DNA of 64,000 nt from Echinicola rosea (GTDB lineage: Bacteria; Bacteroidota; Bacteroidia; Cytophagales; Cyclobacteriaceae): contig NZ_CP040106.1 of assembly GCF_005281475.1 (NCBI RefSeq), positions 5,136,001 through 5,200,000 on the forward strand. The letters are read 5' to 3'. Both the position numbers and the translations under genes were made by a program. The notes beneath the pieces were generated by a model, which saw nothing but the letters and a program-made list of their open reading frames with translations, was not told the origin of the DNA and made no database searches. Positions within the stretch are counted from its first letter, which is position 1; the number at the start of each line of letters is the position of its first letter. Of the stretch, positions 19,214 through 28,139 are shown in pieces.

Positions 19214-19830
19214 TTAATGTGTGAAAAAGGAAATGATGCCTGTGATAATGAGGATGCACCCTGAAACCAGCCCGGTACTATGCTCCAACCTGTGCCAGTT
19301 GAAACGGTGCAGGCCTTTCTGTGCGAGGTACACCCAAAAGGTGATCCCCAACACGGAAACGATGGTGTAGAGCAAGCCCACTGTCAGGATCATCGGCCAT
19401 CCCTGAGTCCCTGCCATCAGAAAGTAGGCTTCAATTTCCAGGCAGGGCGAAAGAAACATCATAAATACCAGCAAGGTCACTACTTGTGTTGCTCCGGTCT
19501 GGTTCAGCTTCTGCTTTTCATTGAAGTGAAAATGATGGTGCCTGTGGTGTTGGATGATGAAATAAAACCCAATGGCAATGAGCAAAGCAGGAATGACCCA
19601 ACGGTGTAACTGTTCAGCGTTTCTGCCAGTGACAGGCTGAATAAGCCCAGAAACACTCCGAGCAAAAAGGTACTCAATGAATGAGCCAAAGCTACCATAG
19701 CCGCAATGCGAACCGTCTTGCTACCTTGCCAGCCAAACTTTTCTTTCAGTGCCAGCACCGGCAGTCAGTGGCTGGGAATCAGCCCGTGGAGGAGGCTGAG
19801 CATGATGGTCCCGGTGAGTAAAGTGGTCAT
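19214..19830 (-). pseudogene. Nickel/cobalt-efflux-like (HupE/UreJ/RcnA-type) membrane protein, broken twice
   Basis: Read from the ATG at 19830, the first 21 residues (MTTLLTGTIMLSLLHGLIPSH) are followed by TGA at 19765-19767, where the family has Trp (HWLP). The same frame then continues with LALKEKFGWQGSKTVRIAAMVALAHSLST up to about 19590. A frameshift between about 19560 and 19640 moves the rest into another frame (19214-19585), which carries LLIAIGFYFIIQHHRHHHFHF (His-rich) and FLSPCLEIEAYFL. Six or so membrane segments and a His cluster fit a metal-efflux permease. It ends 13 bp before the P-type ATPase start, so both decayed genes belonged to one operon. Confidence 0.75.
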
Positions 19831-19844
19831 TGTATGGTGTCAAA

Positions 19845-20195
19845 TTATTTTTTGAATCGATCTATTATTACCTTCAGGTCTTCAGGTATTTCCATGGGCA
19901 AAAGGGGAGGAACATTGGCTCCTCCGGTATTGCCTACAGGTACCTTTCCCACAAAAGACTTTACCCCTCCCACAAAAAGCCTGAGTATCTGCCCCCGGAT
20001 TTCTGTCCAATCCTTGATCATGAAGCCAAACCGGAGCATGAGCCAATGCGCTTCCGAGTGCTGGTATGGATAGGGCTGACCAAGGACGTGCGCCCGCTCC
20101 AGATGTCGCCAGGCTTCCCGAAGGTGACCCCTGGCGAGTTTTTCTTTATACAGAACGAGCTCCTGCTTAAAAAAAGACTTGAGGCCTTTAGGCAT
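19845..20195 (-). CDS. DUF3703 family protein
   Basis: A 116-residue soluble protein matching the DUF3703 family. It has REAWRHLERAHVLGQPYPYQHSEAHWLML in the middle and a conserved C-terminus, PVGNTGGANVPPLLPMEIPEDL. The His-rich segment with ERAH and HSEAH suggests metal binding. The family is repeatedly found beside divalent-metal efflux genes. Here it is followed (14 bp) by the broken permease gene and preceded by a methyltransferase-like gene. Its role is unknown; a link to metal tolerance is inferred from context. Confidence 0.75.
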   Translation of the reverse strand: MPKGLKSFFKQELVLYKEKLARGHLREAWRHLERAHVLGQPYPYQHSEAHWLMLRFGFMIKDWTEIRGQILRLFVGGVKSFVGKVPVGNTGGANVPPLLPMEIPEDLKVIIDRFKK

Positions 20196-20202
20196 TGTGG
20201 TG

Positions 20203-20763
20203 TTAAATCCATCTTCTTACCCGCTTCTCATAAGCAAAATAATCATCACCAAAAACACTCTCCAGCACCTTTTCTTCCAGTCCAACACGGACAAATACAA
20301 TCAAGAAACCAAGTAATAGCAGAACACCTGAATAGATACTGGGAATGCAAAGAAAAAAGCCAATCAGTGTGATTAGTTGCCCCAGATGAACCGGATTTCT
20401 GGATTTAGAATAAATGCCAGTTGAGAGTAGCAACCAGCCTTTTGTTTCACTTCCTCTATTCAATCTTTGTTGATTTTTTGCTGAGATAACGATCAGGAAG
20501 GCTAGCGACATGAGTCCAATAGCTGCCCAGCTCAACCAATGACTTTTCAATGCCTCAAATGGCACAATGTATTGATGGTAAACCTCCGGGTATAACGAGA
20601 AAACTGTCATTAGCACTATTACCAATAACCATATCAGGTTGTTCAATAAGGTAACAGTTTTAAGTTTAGGTGGCTTTTTCTTCTTTTTGGAAGCGTACAT
20701 TAAAAATGTAAGTAAAAAGTAAAGGAGGAAAAACACCGGCAGAAATATTCTTAAATGTATCAT
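20203..20763 (-). CDS. Isoprenylcysteine/phospholipid-methyltransferase-like membrane protein
   Basis: A 186-residue protein with about four to five membrane segments and the C-terminal signature of ICMT/PEMT-like proteins: a SRNPVHLGQLI motif near residue 128 and a closing EEKVLESVFGDDYFAYEKRVRRWI. Members methylate isoprenylcysteine or lipids using S-adenosylmethionine, but bacterial homologues in metal operons are mostly uncharacterised. It overlaps nhaA by 4 bp. Substrate unknown. Confidence 0.75.
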   Translation of the reverse strand: MIHLRIFLPVFFLLYFLLTFLMYASKKKKKPPKLKTVTLLNNLIWLLVIVLMTVFSLYPEVYHQYIVPFEALKSHWLSWAAIGLMSLAFLIVISAKNQQRLNRGSETKGWLLLSTGIYSKSRNPVHLGQLITLIGFFLCIPSIYSGVLLLLGFLIVFVRVGLEEKVLESVFGDDYFAYEKRVRRWI

Positions 20764-22103
20764 AGGTTTTCATTTTTAGGTTTGGTAAATAGTAAAGTGA
20801 TGATGCCTCCTAAAGCACCAATCAGGGAAGCTATTAAAATACTGATTTTGGACACTTTGACCAATTCAGGATCGCTAAATGCCAGGTTGGTGATGAACAG
20901 CGACATGGTAAAACCTATTCCGGCTATCATGCCCATGCCAATAATGTGCCCCCATCTTAAAGAGATATGCAATTCTGCTATACCCAACTTTTCTCCGATA
21001 AAGGCAAAGAGACTGATCCCCAGTACTTTCCCTACTGCCAGACCCAATAATATACCCAGGCCAAGAGAACCTGATACGACCTCCAAAAAGCTAACATCCA
21101 GTTTCACGCCTGCATTGGCAATGGCGAAAATAGGAATAATGAAAAAGGCATTAAAATCAATCAGTGCATTTTCCAGTTTCAGTAATGGAGGCTTTGCGTT
21201 TTCAGTATCCTTTTTGATGTCTTTGAGTATTTTCCCCTGGCGAACATCCTGCAACGGGTCACGGGTTTCAATATCCGTTTCTTCCAGTCTTTCTACATTT
21301 CTGGCGGTGCGATCTTTCAATAATTTACTGTCTAATTTAGGTTTTACAGGAATGGTAATGGCAAAAAGCACTCCGGCTATGGTAGGGTGAACGCCTGAAT
21401 TCAGGAAGCAATACCAAAGCCCTACGCCTCCCAAAAGGTACCAGAACAAGTTTTTTATGCCCAATCGATTGAACAGCATTAAAAGGATAAAAATCCCTGC
21501 CCCGGTTCCCAGGTATAACCAACTCAGTTGGTTGCTATAAAACAGCGCAATCACGAGTATGGCCCCCAGATCATCTGCTATGGCCAGAGCCACCAAAAAG
21601 ATTTTAAGCTGGGCTGGCACTCTTCTACCCAATAACCCGATTATACCCAAAGAATACGCAATATCTGTTGCCATCGGAATTCCCCAGCCATTGATATTTA
21701 CTGTCCCTGAATTAAGCATTGTAAATATTATGGCAGGCATTGCCATTCCACCGAGCGCTGCCAGGAGCGGCATAGAAGCTTTCTTAAAGGATGACAATTC
21801 ACCTACCATTATTTCCCGCTTAAGCTCCAAACCGGCCACCAGAAAGAATATGGCCATTAGCCCGTCATTGATCCATTCCTCGATGGTCAGACCAAAAGTA
21901 AAATGCTCAGATAGCTCAAAGAGAAATTCATCTTTAAGGTAGTGATGGTAAGCATCCGCCCATTGAGAATTACCTAAAATCAGGGCTAAAATAGTAGCTG
22001 CAATTAAAAGTAAACCACCTGAAGTTTCTCTATTTAGAAACCTTCGGGCTGTTTGCTGGATATATGCTATTGTTGACTGATTATTTTTTATTGACCGATC
22101 CAT
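20760..22103 (-). CDS. nhaA: NhaA-type Na+/H+ antiporter
   Basis: The 447-residue protein shows the NhaA fold: LINDGLMAIFF-like helix II region (EEWINDGLMAIFFLVAGLELKRE), then GWGIPMATDIAYSLGI and LVALAIADDLGAILVIALFY, the last holding the paired Asp residues that bind Na+/H+. The C-terminal half has FIIPIFAIANAGV and GMIAGIGFTMSLFI. It exports sodium in exchange for protons. A linker of about 50 residues around 260-310 is longer and more charged than in E. coli NhaA. It overlaps the SpoIIAA-like gene by 16 bp and the methyltransferase-like gene by 4 bp, so all three are one operon. Confidence 0.9.
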   Translation of the reverse strand: MDRSIKNNQSTIAYIQQTARRFLNRETSGGLLLIAATILALILGNSQWADAYHHYLKDEFLFELSEHFTFGLTIEEWINDGLMAIFFLVAGLELKREIMVGELSSFKKASMPLLAALGGMAMPAIIFTMLNSGTVNINGWGIPMATDIAYSLGIIGLLGRRVPAQLKIFLVALAIADDLGAILVIALFYSNQLSWLYLGTGAGIFILLMLFNRLGIKNLFWYLLGGVGLWYCFLNSGVHPTIAGVLFAITIPVKPKLDSKLLKDRTARNVERLEETDIETRDPLQDVRQGKILKDIKKDTENAKPPLLKLENALIDFNAFFIIPIFAIANAGVKLDVSFLEVVSGSLGLGILLGLAVGKVLGISLFAFIGEKLGIAELHISLRWGHIIGMGMIAGIGFTMSLFITNLAFSDPELVKVSKISILIASLIGALGGIITLLFTKPKNENL

Positions 22104-22444
22104 TGCCTTGCTGACTCTTTTTCATTCCTGTCAAAGTAACGGATTTCCGCATTGGTAAACGGTTTCATAAATTGGGTAATCCAATCCTGCCATTTCTTTT
22201 CGCCTACCATGGCTATCTTTTCATAATCTTTAGCATGAGACAAATCCATTTTCGCATCTGCCCATAAACCCTCTATACTCCAACCGGTGAAGTTTTCCAT
22301 TTCAAAATACCACCGTACTTTTTTTCCTGTTTTTAATATATTATGAATCAATGGATGGATCTTTTCCATATCCAGTTCGGTAAGATTTCCATCTGCTTTT
22401 GTACAGATAATATTATCTCTTGTCAATTCCAGTATTTGTAGCAT
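22088..22444 (-). CDS. SpoIIAA-like (STAS-related) small protein
   Basis: A 118-residue protein with the SpoIIAA-like layout (PF11964 type): KADGNLTELDMEKIHPLIHNIL, VRWYFEMENFTGWSIEGLWADAKMDLSHAKDYEKIAMVGEKKW and IRYFDRNEKESARQWI. Homologues in other bacteria lie next to transporters and may be regulatory or lipid-binding. It overlaps the CDF gene upstream by 32 bp and nhaA downstream by 16 bp, which supports translational coupling. Function not established. Confidence 0.75.
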   Translation of the reverse strand: MLQILELTRDNIICTKADGNLTELDMEKIHPLIHNILKTGKKVRWYFEMENFTGWSIEGLWADAKMDLSHAKDYEKIAMVGEKKWQDWITQFMKPFTNAEIRYFDRNEKESARQWIGQ

Positions 22445-23348
22445 AGCTTTTTAATTTTTTAGTAGGTTCTACATGAATATGGACATCAATTATTTGGGGA
22501 ATGTTTTCAACCAGGCTTTCTTTTACCTTGTGTGCTACCTGGTGTCCTTCATCTACTGACAGCTTGCCATCTACCCAAATATGAAGGTCAACGTGGAACG
22601 CAGGCCCCATTTTTCTGGAATGGCATTGCTCCACTTTTTCAACCTCTGGTATTTGCTCGGCAAGATGGGTTACCTCCTTATGAAATTCAGGTTCCAGCTC
22701 TTCATCTAATAATTCACCAATGGTAGGGCGGCCAATCCCGTAGGCATTGTAAATGATAAAAGCTGCTGCGATAAGTGCCGCGTAATCATCAGCTACCTCA
22801 TATCCTTCACCACCCCATAAAGCAATGGATATTCCTATGAATGCCGCTACAGAAGTAATGGCATCACTTCGATGATGAAAGGCATCTGCTTTTACTGCTC
22901 CACTTTGTATTTCTTCGCCAGTTTTCAACACAAAGCGATATAGCAATTCCTTAGTAACCACCACTACTACTAAAATAATTAGCGTATATGGTGCCGGAGT
23001 TTTATGTGGACTTTGAATATGGGCAATACTGTCTTTTATAATGATAAAGGCTGCCCCCACAAGTGCCAGTGAAATTCCAAGTGCCACCAAAGCTTCCGCC
23101 TTACCGTGCCCATACGGATGGTTTTCATCCGCTGGCTTGGTTGACCATCTCAAGCCTAACCAAAGCATACCGGAAGTTACCACGTCTGTCCCTGATTCTA
23201 TTGCGTCAGCTATAAGTGCATAAGAGTGGCCAAAAATTCCTCCCAGAGCCTTTACAATAGCCAATAGTGCACTCACAACAATACCTGTCAGGGTTGTTTT
23301 CAACCCTTTTTCAGAGATAGCATTGGGATTTCTTTTATTTTCCTTCAT
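22413..23348 (-). CDS. Cation diffusion facilitator (Zn/Fe/Cd efflux)
   Basis: A 311-residue CDF transporter with six predicted membrane helices. The zinc-site motifs are SYALIADAIESGTDVV (helix II) and AFHHRSDAITSVAA (helix V), and ENHPYGHGKAE lies in the first loop. A cytoplasmic C-terminal domain has VEQCHSRKMGPAFHVDLHIWVDG. It exports divalent metals against protons. The N-terminus (MKENKRNPNAISEKGLKTT) is soluble and basic. It follows the DUF2231 gene by 2 bp. The exact metal cannot be read from sequence. Confidence 0.88.
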   Translation of the reverse strand: MKENKRNPNAISEKGLKTTLTGIVVSALLAIVKALGGIFGHSYALIADAIESGTDVVTSGMLWLGLRWSTKPADENHPYGHGKAEALVALGISLALVGAAFIIIKDSIAHIQSPHKTPAPYTLIILVVVVVTKELLYRFVLKTGEEIQSGAVKADAFHHRSDAITSVAAFIGISIALWGGEGYEVADDYAALIAAAFIIYNAYGIGRPTIGELLDEELEPEFHKEVTHLAEQIPEVEKVEQCHSRKMGPAFHVDLHIWVDGKLSVDEGHQVAHKVKESLVENIPQIIDVHIHVEPTKKLKSYATNTGIDKR

Positions 23349-23350
23349 TA

Positions 23351-23848
23351 TTATTCATTAAATTCAACACAATCTTCTGTCGGTTGATATACTCCCGCCC
23401 CTTGCTGATATACCACTGATGCACCCAGATGACCTGCATAGCCTAAGCCAAAGGCTCCTATAATCAACAAAATGGTTATTGCATGAACCAATAATTTATT
23501 TTTGGAGATGATTTTTAAATACAGTACCCATTCTGTAAACATGGCCGTACTGTATGTAATTGCTGAGGCATAAGCATACCATTGGTGCTCGCCAAGCATT
23601 TGTGGATCGCATATTTTACGAACTACCACATTGTAAGCCAATGACCCTGTGTAAATAGCTATCCAAATAGTAACGGTTCCTATCATCAATAAGCCTGCTC
23701 GGCAGTATTGCAGGAATTTTCGCTGTTCACCGCTGGCAAAGTAAATAACCAGGCAGACAAGCGTTGCTAAAAGAAGAAAGGCAATAGGAAAATGAACGGA
23801 CAGAGGATGCCAGGTTTCTGTCCGCCATATTGATGGAATATCACCCAT
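23351..23848 (-). CDS. DUF2231-like membrane protein
   Basis: A 165-residue protein with four predicted membrane helices, beginning with HPLSVHFPIAFLLLATLVC near residue 15, the hallmark of DUF2231 proteins. Its C-terminus ends in CVEFNE and resembles heme-associated membrane proteins that carry a HPLxVHFPI motif. It overlaps the lipoprotein gene by one base and precedes the CDF gene by 2 bp. Possible roles include electron transfer or heme handling; this is inference from the family only. Confidence 0.75.
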   Translation of the reverse strand: MGDIPSIWRTETWHPLSVHFPIAFLLLATLVCLVIYFASGEQRKFLQYCRAGLLMIGTVTIWIAIYTGSLAYNVVVRKICDPQMLGEHQWYAYASAITYSTAMFTEWVLYLKIISKNKLLVHAITILLIIGAFGLGYAGHLGASVVYQQGAGVYQPTEDCVEFNE

Positions 23849-24183
23849 TACTCACTAAGAATTTCAACATGAATTGGATCCAATCTTTTACCTTTCTTTT
23901 CTAATTCCACCTCTACTTTGGTGCCTTCAGAAAGCATATCAAAGGAAACTTCATTTCCATTTTTTGATAGCTTGGTCTGATCAGTAAAATACAATTCAAG
24001 TAGTTTGTCATCGGGAGTCCTGACATATATTTCTTTTTCTTCCGGTTCGACTTCTTCAGCAACACCGGTATAGGTTCCTGATTCTACTAAATCAGTCTCT
24101 TTGTTTTCTCCACAAGATTGTAGCATTATCACCCCAAAAACCAGGGCGATACTCATCATTACTGCTTTTCTCATTTGATTCAT
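23848..24183 (-). CDS. Lipoprotein of unknown function in the metal operon
   Basis: From the ATG at 24183 this gives a lipoprotein precursor of 111 residues: a signal peptide and lipobox LQSC with the modified Cys near residue 24, followed by GENKETDLVESG. An earlier in-frame start at 24231 would add 16 residues before the signal. The mature domain, about 85 residues, is acidic and beta-rich (EKEIYVRTPDDKLLELYFTDQTKL, then MLSEGTKVEVELEKKGKR). It resembles small OB-like or metal-chaperone proteins but is not assigned. It overlaps the DUF2231 gene by one base. Confidence 0.7.
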   Translation of the reverse strand: MNQMRKAVMMSIALVFGVIMLQSCGENKETDLVESGTYTGVAEEVEPEEKEIYVRTPDDKLLELYFTDQTKLSKNGNEVSFDMLSEGTKVEVELEKKGKRLDPIHVEILSE

Positions 24184-24267
24184 CATTTTACTTAGATTTA
24201 AATTAAACATTGATTTACTTCTTATTTTCATCTCTCTCGTTCCTAGATAATATATGGCCAGAATTCA

Positions 24268-25065
24268 TCATGTCCTAGCTAACTTCAATATCCTTACAGC
24301 CCCTCTCATCACAAAAGCAAAAACAATCCCTCCAATAGCCAAATCAGGCCATTTGCTTTCCAGCAAATAAACCAATACCCCGGCTAGGATCACTCCTCCA
24401 TTTACTACAATGTCATTGGAAGTGAATATGGCACTGGCCTGCATATGGGCCTCCTCACTTTTGGCTTTGTTGATCAGCCAGAGCGAAACCAAGTTGCCAA
24501 TGAGGGCCAGTACCGATATGATGATCATCCACTGAAAAAGTGGTGTTTCACTTTGGCTAAAAAACCTCCGTAAGACTTCTGAAAAGCCTAATAGTGCCAA
24601 TCCCATCTGAAAATAACCACTGATTTTGGCTACCTTTTTTTTGCGAGCCATTGCTGCTCCAACAGCAAATAAGCTCAGGCCGTAGACTATGGAGTCTGCC
24701 AGCATATCCAGAGAATCAGCCACTAAACCCATAGAGCGGGAAATCCAACCGGTAGTCATTTCTACAACAAAGAAACCGAAATTGATGCCCAACACACACC
24801 AAAGTATTTTTCGCTGTTGAGTATCATCAATAGTAGATGGTAAATCAACATTCTCCTCCGTTTTTTCCAGCCTCTCGTTAAAGTTCAATGCTGTTATAGC
24901 CTGATGGATTTCATCTACTTTTTCGGTATGATAGACTTTTAATTTACGATTAGGTATATCAAAATCTAAATACTTCACACCATTAAAAGGTTCTAATTTC
25001 ATGCGGATTATCTGCTCCTCTGAGGGGCAGTCCATTTTGCTGATGTGGAAGGTGGATTTTTTCAA
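24268..25065 (-). CDS. CDF-type cation transporter fused to an N-terminal HMA-like domain
   Basis: A 265-residue protein. Residues 1-70 form a heavy-metal-associated-like fold with FHISKMDCPSEEQIIRMKL, which retains one Cys (DCPSEE) in place of the usual CxxC. Residues 85-265 form a CDF membrane domain: GLVADSLDMLADSIVYGLSL, then ASAIFTSNDIVVNGGVI where CDF proteins have the second metal-site helix. The DCPSEEQ form occurs in a Bacteroidota group of cation transporters. It would export a divalent metal. It stands 51 bp from the DUF302 gene. The end of the CDF domain is short compared with the neighbour at 22413-23348. Confidence 0.8.
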   Translation of the reverse strand: MKKSTFHISKMDCPSEEQIIRMKLEPFNGVKYLDFDIPNRKLKVYHTEKVDEIHQAITALNFNERLEKTEENVDLPSTIDDTQQRKILWCVLGINFGFFVVEMTTGWISRSMGLVADSLDMLADSIVYGLSLFAVGAAMARKKKVAKISGYFQMGLALLGFSEVLRRFFSQSETPLFQWMIIISVLALIGNLVSLWLINKAKSEEAHMQASAIFTSNDIVVNGGVILAGVLVYLLESKWPDLAIGGIVFAFVMRGAVRILKLART

Positions 25066-25115
25066 AATATGTAGTTAAACTTTTGGGTTTTGATGAATAT
25101 CCTAAATGCAAACTG

Positions 25116-25535
25116 TTATAGACTTTCAATAACTGCTTTTAACTTTGACTGAATTTCTTCAGCAATGCCTTCCAGATCTTTATTCTCTACGGCCTGCATA
25201 GATGCTACCGGATCCACTGCTGCTATTTCTACGCTATCATCGCTTTGTTGGACGATTACATTGCAGGGCAGCATTGCCCCAATTTTATCTTCGGCTAATA
25301 ATGCCTTGTGTGCGAAGGGCGGATTACATGCACCGAGAATCTTGTATGGACGAAAATCTTCATCCAGCTTTTTCTTCAGAGTTTCTTTTACATCAATTTC
25401 AGTAAGGATACCGAACCCTTCCTCTTTCAGAGTCTCTGTTACTTTTTGAATCGCTTCTTCGAAGCTTATATTTTCCAATGTTTTTTCGTGATAATATGTC
25501 ATGTGTGTCATATTTTTTGTTATCATTGTTTTCAT
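25116..25535 (-). CDS. DUF302 family protein
   Basis: The ATG at 25535 gives 139 residues; a start at 25556 adds seven. The DUF302 fold is visible in ISFEEAIQKVTETLKEEGFGILTEIDVKETLKKKL, YKILGACNPPFAHKALL and GAMLPCNVIVQQSDDSVEIAAVDP. Single cysteines in GACNPP and MLPCNV are the conserved residues of the family. DUF302 proteins are common in metal- and sulfur-related clusters, but no activity is established. Followed by 80 bp of AT-rich sequence. Confidence 0.8.
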   Translation of the reverse strand: MKTMITKNMTHMTYYHEKTLENISFEEAIQKVTETLKEEGFGILTEIDVKETLKKKLDEDFRPYKILGACNPPFAHKALLAEDKIGAMLPCNVIVQQSDDSVEIAAVDPVASMQAVENKDLEGIAEEIQSKLKAVIESL

Positions 25536-25637
25536 TATATGAATTTTGCTCAGCAAAGTCCGTAACTATTGTTACAAGGTGAAGAACCCTGTCCAGCTAA
25601 TGAAAGCAGTTGACTATGTCTTCAATTTTCACCGATT

Positions 25638-28139
25638 CTACTTTTTATAAGCCAACAACCTCAATGCATTAAATACTACTACCAAAGTAGAACCTTCATG
25701 GATGAGTACGGCAGGACCTATAGTTGCAATACCAGAAATTGTCAGTGGAATTAAAATACCTACAATTCCCAGACTTATCCACAGGTTTTGTTTGATGATA
25801 CTCTTAGCATTTCTGCTCAGTGCGATGGCAAAAGGCAGTGTTTCCAGCTTATCGGCCATCAGGGCAATATCGGCTGTTTCCAGGGCCACATCACTGCCTG
25901 CTGCCCCCATGGCAATCCCCACAGTACTATTGGCCATGGCCGGTGCGTCATTTACGCCATCACCCACCATCGCCACTTTGGATTCATTTTTTTTGAGCTT
26001 TTTAATCGCTTCTACCTTTTCTTCCGGCAGCAAGCTGCCCCAGGCATCCGTGAGACCGATCTCTTTGGCCACTGCATCGGCTACTTTCTGGTTATCACCC
26101 GTAAGCATGATCATACGCTTGATACCAATCTTTTTGAGCTGCTCCAGGGTATTTTTAGCTTCCTTTCTGGGCGTATCCATCAGGGCAATGATACCAATGT
26201 AGTGGTCATTCTGACGGATCAGCATTGTGGTATTTCCATCTGATTCCAGTGACTTAACCTTTTCTTCCGTTTCCTTCTCTGGCTTATTGTCATCCAGGGA
26301 TTCAAACAGGTCCAGATTGCCGATGTATACTTTGTCATCACCCAAGGTAGCCTTAATCCCCTTACCAAGCACCGCTTCCAGGTCTTTCGCATCAGGCACA
26401 TCAGCACCATCCAATCGCTCTTTCCCATCCCGTACCACGGCTTTTGCCAGGGGGTGGTCGCTCAGGCTTTCTACAGCTACTGCTATTTTCAACAGTTCGT
26501 CCTCTTTTACATCACCTACAGCAACTACTTCAGTGAGCTTAGGCTTTCCTTCTGTTAATGTTCCGGTTTTATCAAAAGCCAGGGCGGTGAGTACACCCAA
26601 ATCTTCCAACGGACGGCCGCCCTTGATAAGCACCCCGCTTTTGGCTGCCCGGGCTACTCCACTTAGCACTGCACTAGGGGTCGCAATGGCCAAAGCGCAA
26701 GGGCTGGCAGCCACCAATACAGCCATTGCACGGTAGAAGCTTTCGCTAAAACTTTCATCAATGACCAGAAAAGCAAAATTGAGCAACACGACCAGTACCA
26801 ATACAGAAGGCACAAAATATTTCTCAAATTTATCAGTAAGGCGCTGTGTAGGTGATTTCTGGGTCTGGGCTTCATTCACCAGTTTCACCAGGCGGGAGAG
26901 CGTAGAGTCCTTTGCTACTTTAATCACTTTGATTTCCAGCGTATTGTTGCCATTTATGGTACCCGAAAATGCACGGTTCTCATCTTTGATATCATCTTCC
27001 TGTGACCAGTCTTTATCGGGATTATCCACCGGTTCTTTATCTACCGGCACACTTTCCCCGGTGATAGGCGCCTGATTCACGCTACTTTGTCCACTAATTA
27101 CCACCCCATCAGCAGAAATCTTACTGTTGGGCTTCACCACAATGATGTCACCAATGCTCAATTCCTCAATACCGACTTCTTCGGTCTTACCATTTCTCTT
27201 GAGCAATGCCGTTTTAGGAGCGAGTTCTGCCAAAGCAGCAATGGATTTACGGGCTTTGTTCATGGCGTAGTGTTCCAGTGCATGGCCCATGCTGAACAGG
27301 AATAACAATAAGGCGCCTTCCGCCCATTCGCCAAGAATAGCCGCTCCAATGGCAGCCACGAGCATCAGGAAATCAATTTCAAAGCCTCCTTTGGCCACTG
27401 TTTGAATGGCTTCTTTGGCTGTAAAATAGCCGCCAAAGAAATAAGCTCCGATATAAAGTGAAAGACTTACCCAGGAAGGCACAGCTTCGATATAAGTAAG
27501 CCCAAAGCCAATACCTAATAATGCTCCGCAGATAATGGAAAAGATCAACTCTGTATTTTTACCGAAAATACCGCCATGCGAATGATCATGATCTTCACCT
27601 TCCTCATGGACATGTTCCTTATTACCTTCCTTTTGATCTTCGCCTTTTTCAGTTTCTTTTACCTGCTCAAGAAAACGTTCAGCACTCACCTGCGTATCGG
27701 GCATATCAAGCCCGTCTTTTCTCAGGGCTTTCAGGATTTCGGCTTCATCTGTTTTGGCGGTATCATACTCTACCCGCACCATGCCTGATGCCGATACAGA
27801 GGCTTCCATAATACCCGCTATACCTCGGAGACCACGCTCAATGTTACGAGCATGGCGTGTATGACGAATACCATCTACTTCTATGAGTTTATGTCCAAAT
27901 TTTCGTGTGATTTCTGCCCCGGTTTGCTCGGCCAGCGACTGAATGCGGTCTATAGAGATCAACTCAGGGTCGTAGTGAAAGCATAGCTGGGGTACGCCAT
28001 TGTCTGTTTCGTCTGCTATATGCACTTTTTCCAATCCCTCTTTGTTTTTAAGACGCTCGATGAGTTTTGCCACACATTGGTCCTTCTCATCGGGGACTTC
28101 TGGCAGGAGGAGCGGTATTTTTATTTGTAGTTTTTTCAT
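25638..28139 (-). CDS. Heavy-metal P-type ATPase with degenerate N-terminal HMA domains and an SPC metal site
   Basis: An 833-residue pump. The N-terminal 160 residues hold two HMA-like folds without CxxC motifs (VHIADETDNGVPQLCFHYDPELISIDRIQSLA and RGIAGIMEASVSASGMVRVEYD). A His/Glu/Asp-rich linker (EHVHEEGEDHDHSHGG) follows at about 172-187. The core has TGESVPVD, DKTGTLTEG, the SDHPLAKA phosphatase-nearby motif and GDGVNDAPAM. The membrane metal site reads AASPCALAIATPS, that is SPC, instead of the CPC of the two sister pumps, which places it closer to the P1B-4 (Co/Fe/Zn) subclass or a variant. It overlaps the mgtC-like gene by 4 bp. The His-rich linker probably binds metal. Confidence 0.88.
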   Translation of the reverse strand: MKKLQIKIPLLLPEVPDEKDQCVAKLIERLKNKEGLEKVHIADETDNGVPQLCFHYDPELISIDRIQSLAEQTGAEITRKFGHKLIEVDGIRHTRHARNIERGLRGIAGIMEASVSASGMVRVEYDTAKTDEAEILKALRKDGLDMPDTQVSAERFLEQVKETEKGEDQKEGNKEHVHEEGEDHDHSHGGIFGKNTELIFSIICGALLGIGFGLTYIEAVPSWVSLSLYIGAYFFGGYFTAKEAIQTVAKGGFEIDFLMLVAAIGAAILGEWAEGALLLFLFSMGHALEHYAMNKARKSIAALAELAPKTALLKRNGKTEEVGIEELSIGDIIVVKPNSKISADGVVISGQSSVNQAPITGESVPVDKEPVDNPDKDWSQEDDIKDENRAFSGTINGNNTLEIKVIKVAKDSTLSRLVKLVNEAQTQKSPTQRLTDKFEKYFVPSVLVLVVLLNFAFLVIDESFSESFYRAMAVLVAASPCALAIATPSAVLSGVARAAKSGVLIKGGRPLEDLGVLTALAFDKTGTLTEGKPKLTEVVAVGDVKEDELLKIAVAVESLSDHPLAKAVVRDGKERLDGADVPDAKDLEAVLGKGIKATLGDDKVYIGNLDLFESLDDNKPEKETEEKVKSLESDGNTTMLIRQNDHYIGIIALMDTPRKEAKNTLEQLKKIGIKRMIMLTGDNQKVADAVAKEIGLTDAWGSLLPEEKVEAIKKLKKNESKVAMVGDGVNDAPAMANSTVGIAMGAAGSDVALETADIALMADKLETLPFAIALSRNAKSIIKQNLWISLGIVGILIPLTISGIATIGPAVLIHEGSTLVVVFNALRLLAYKK

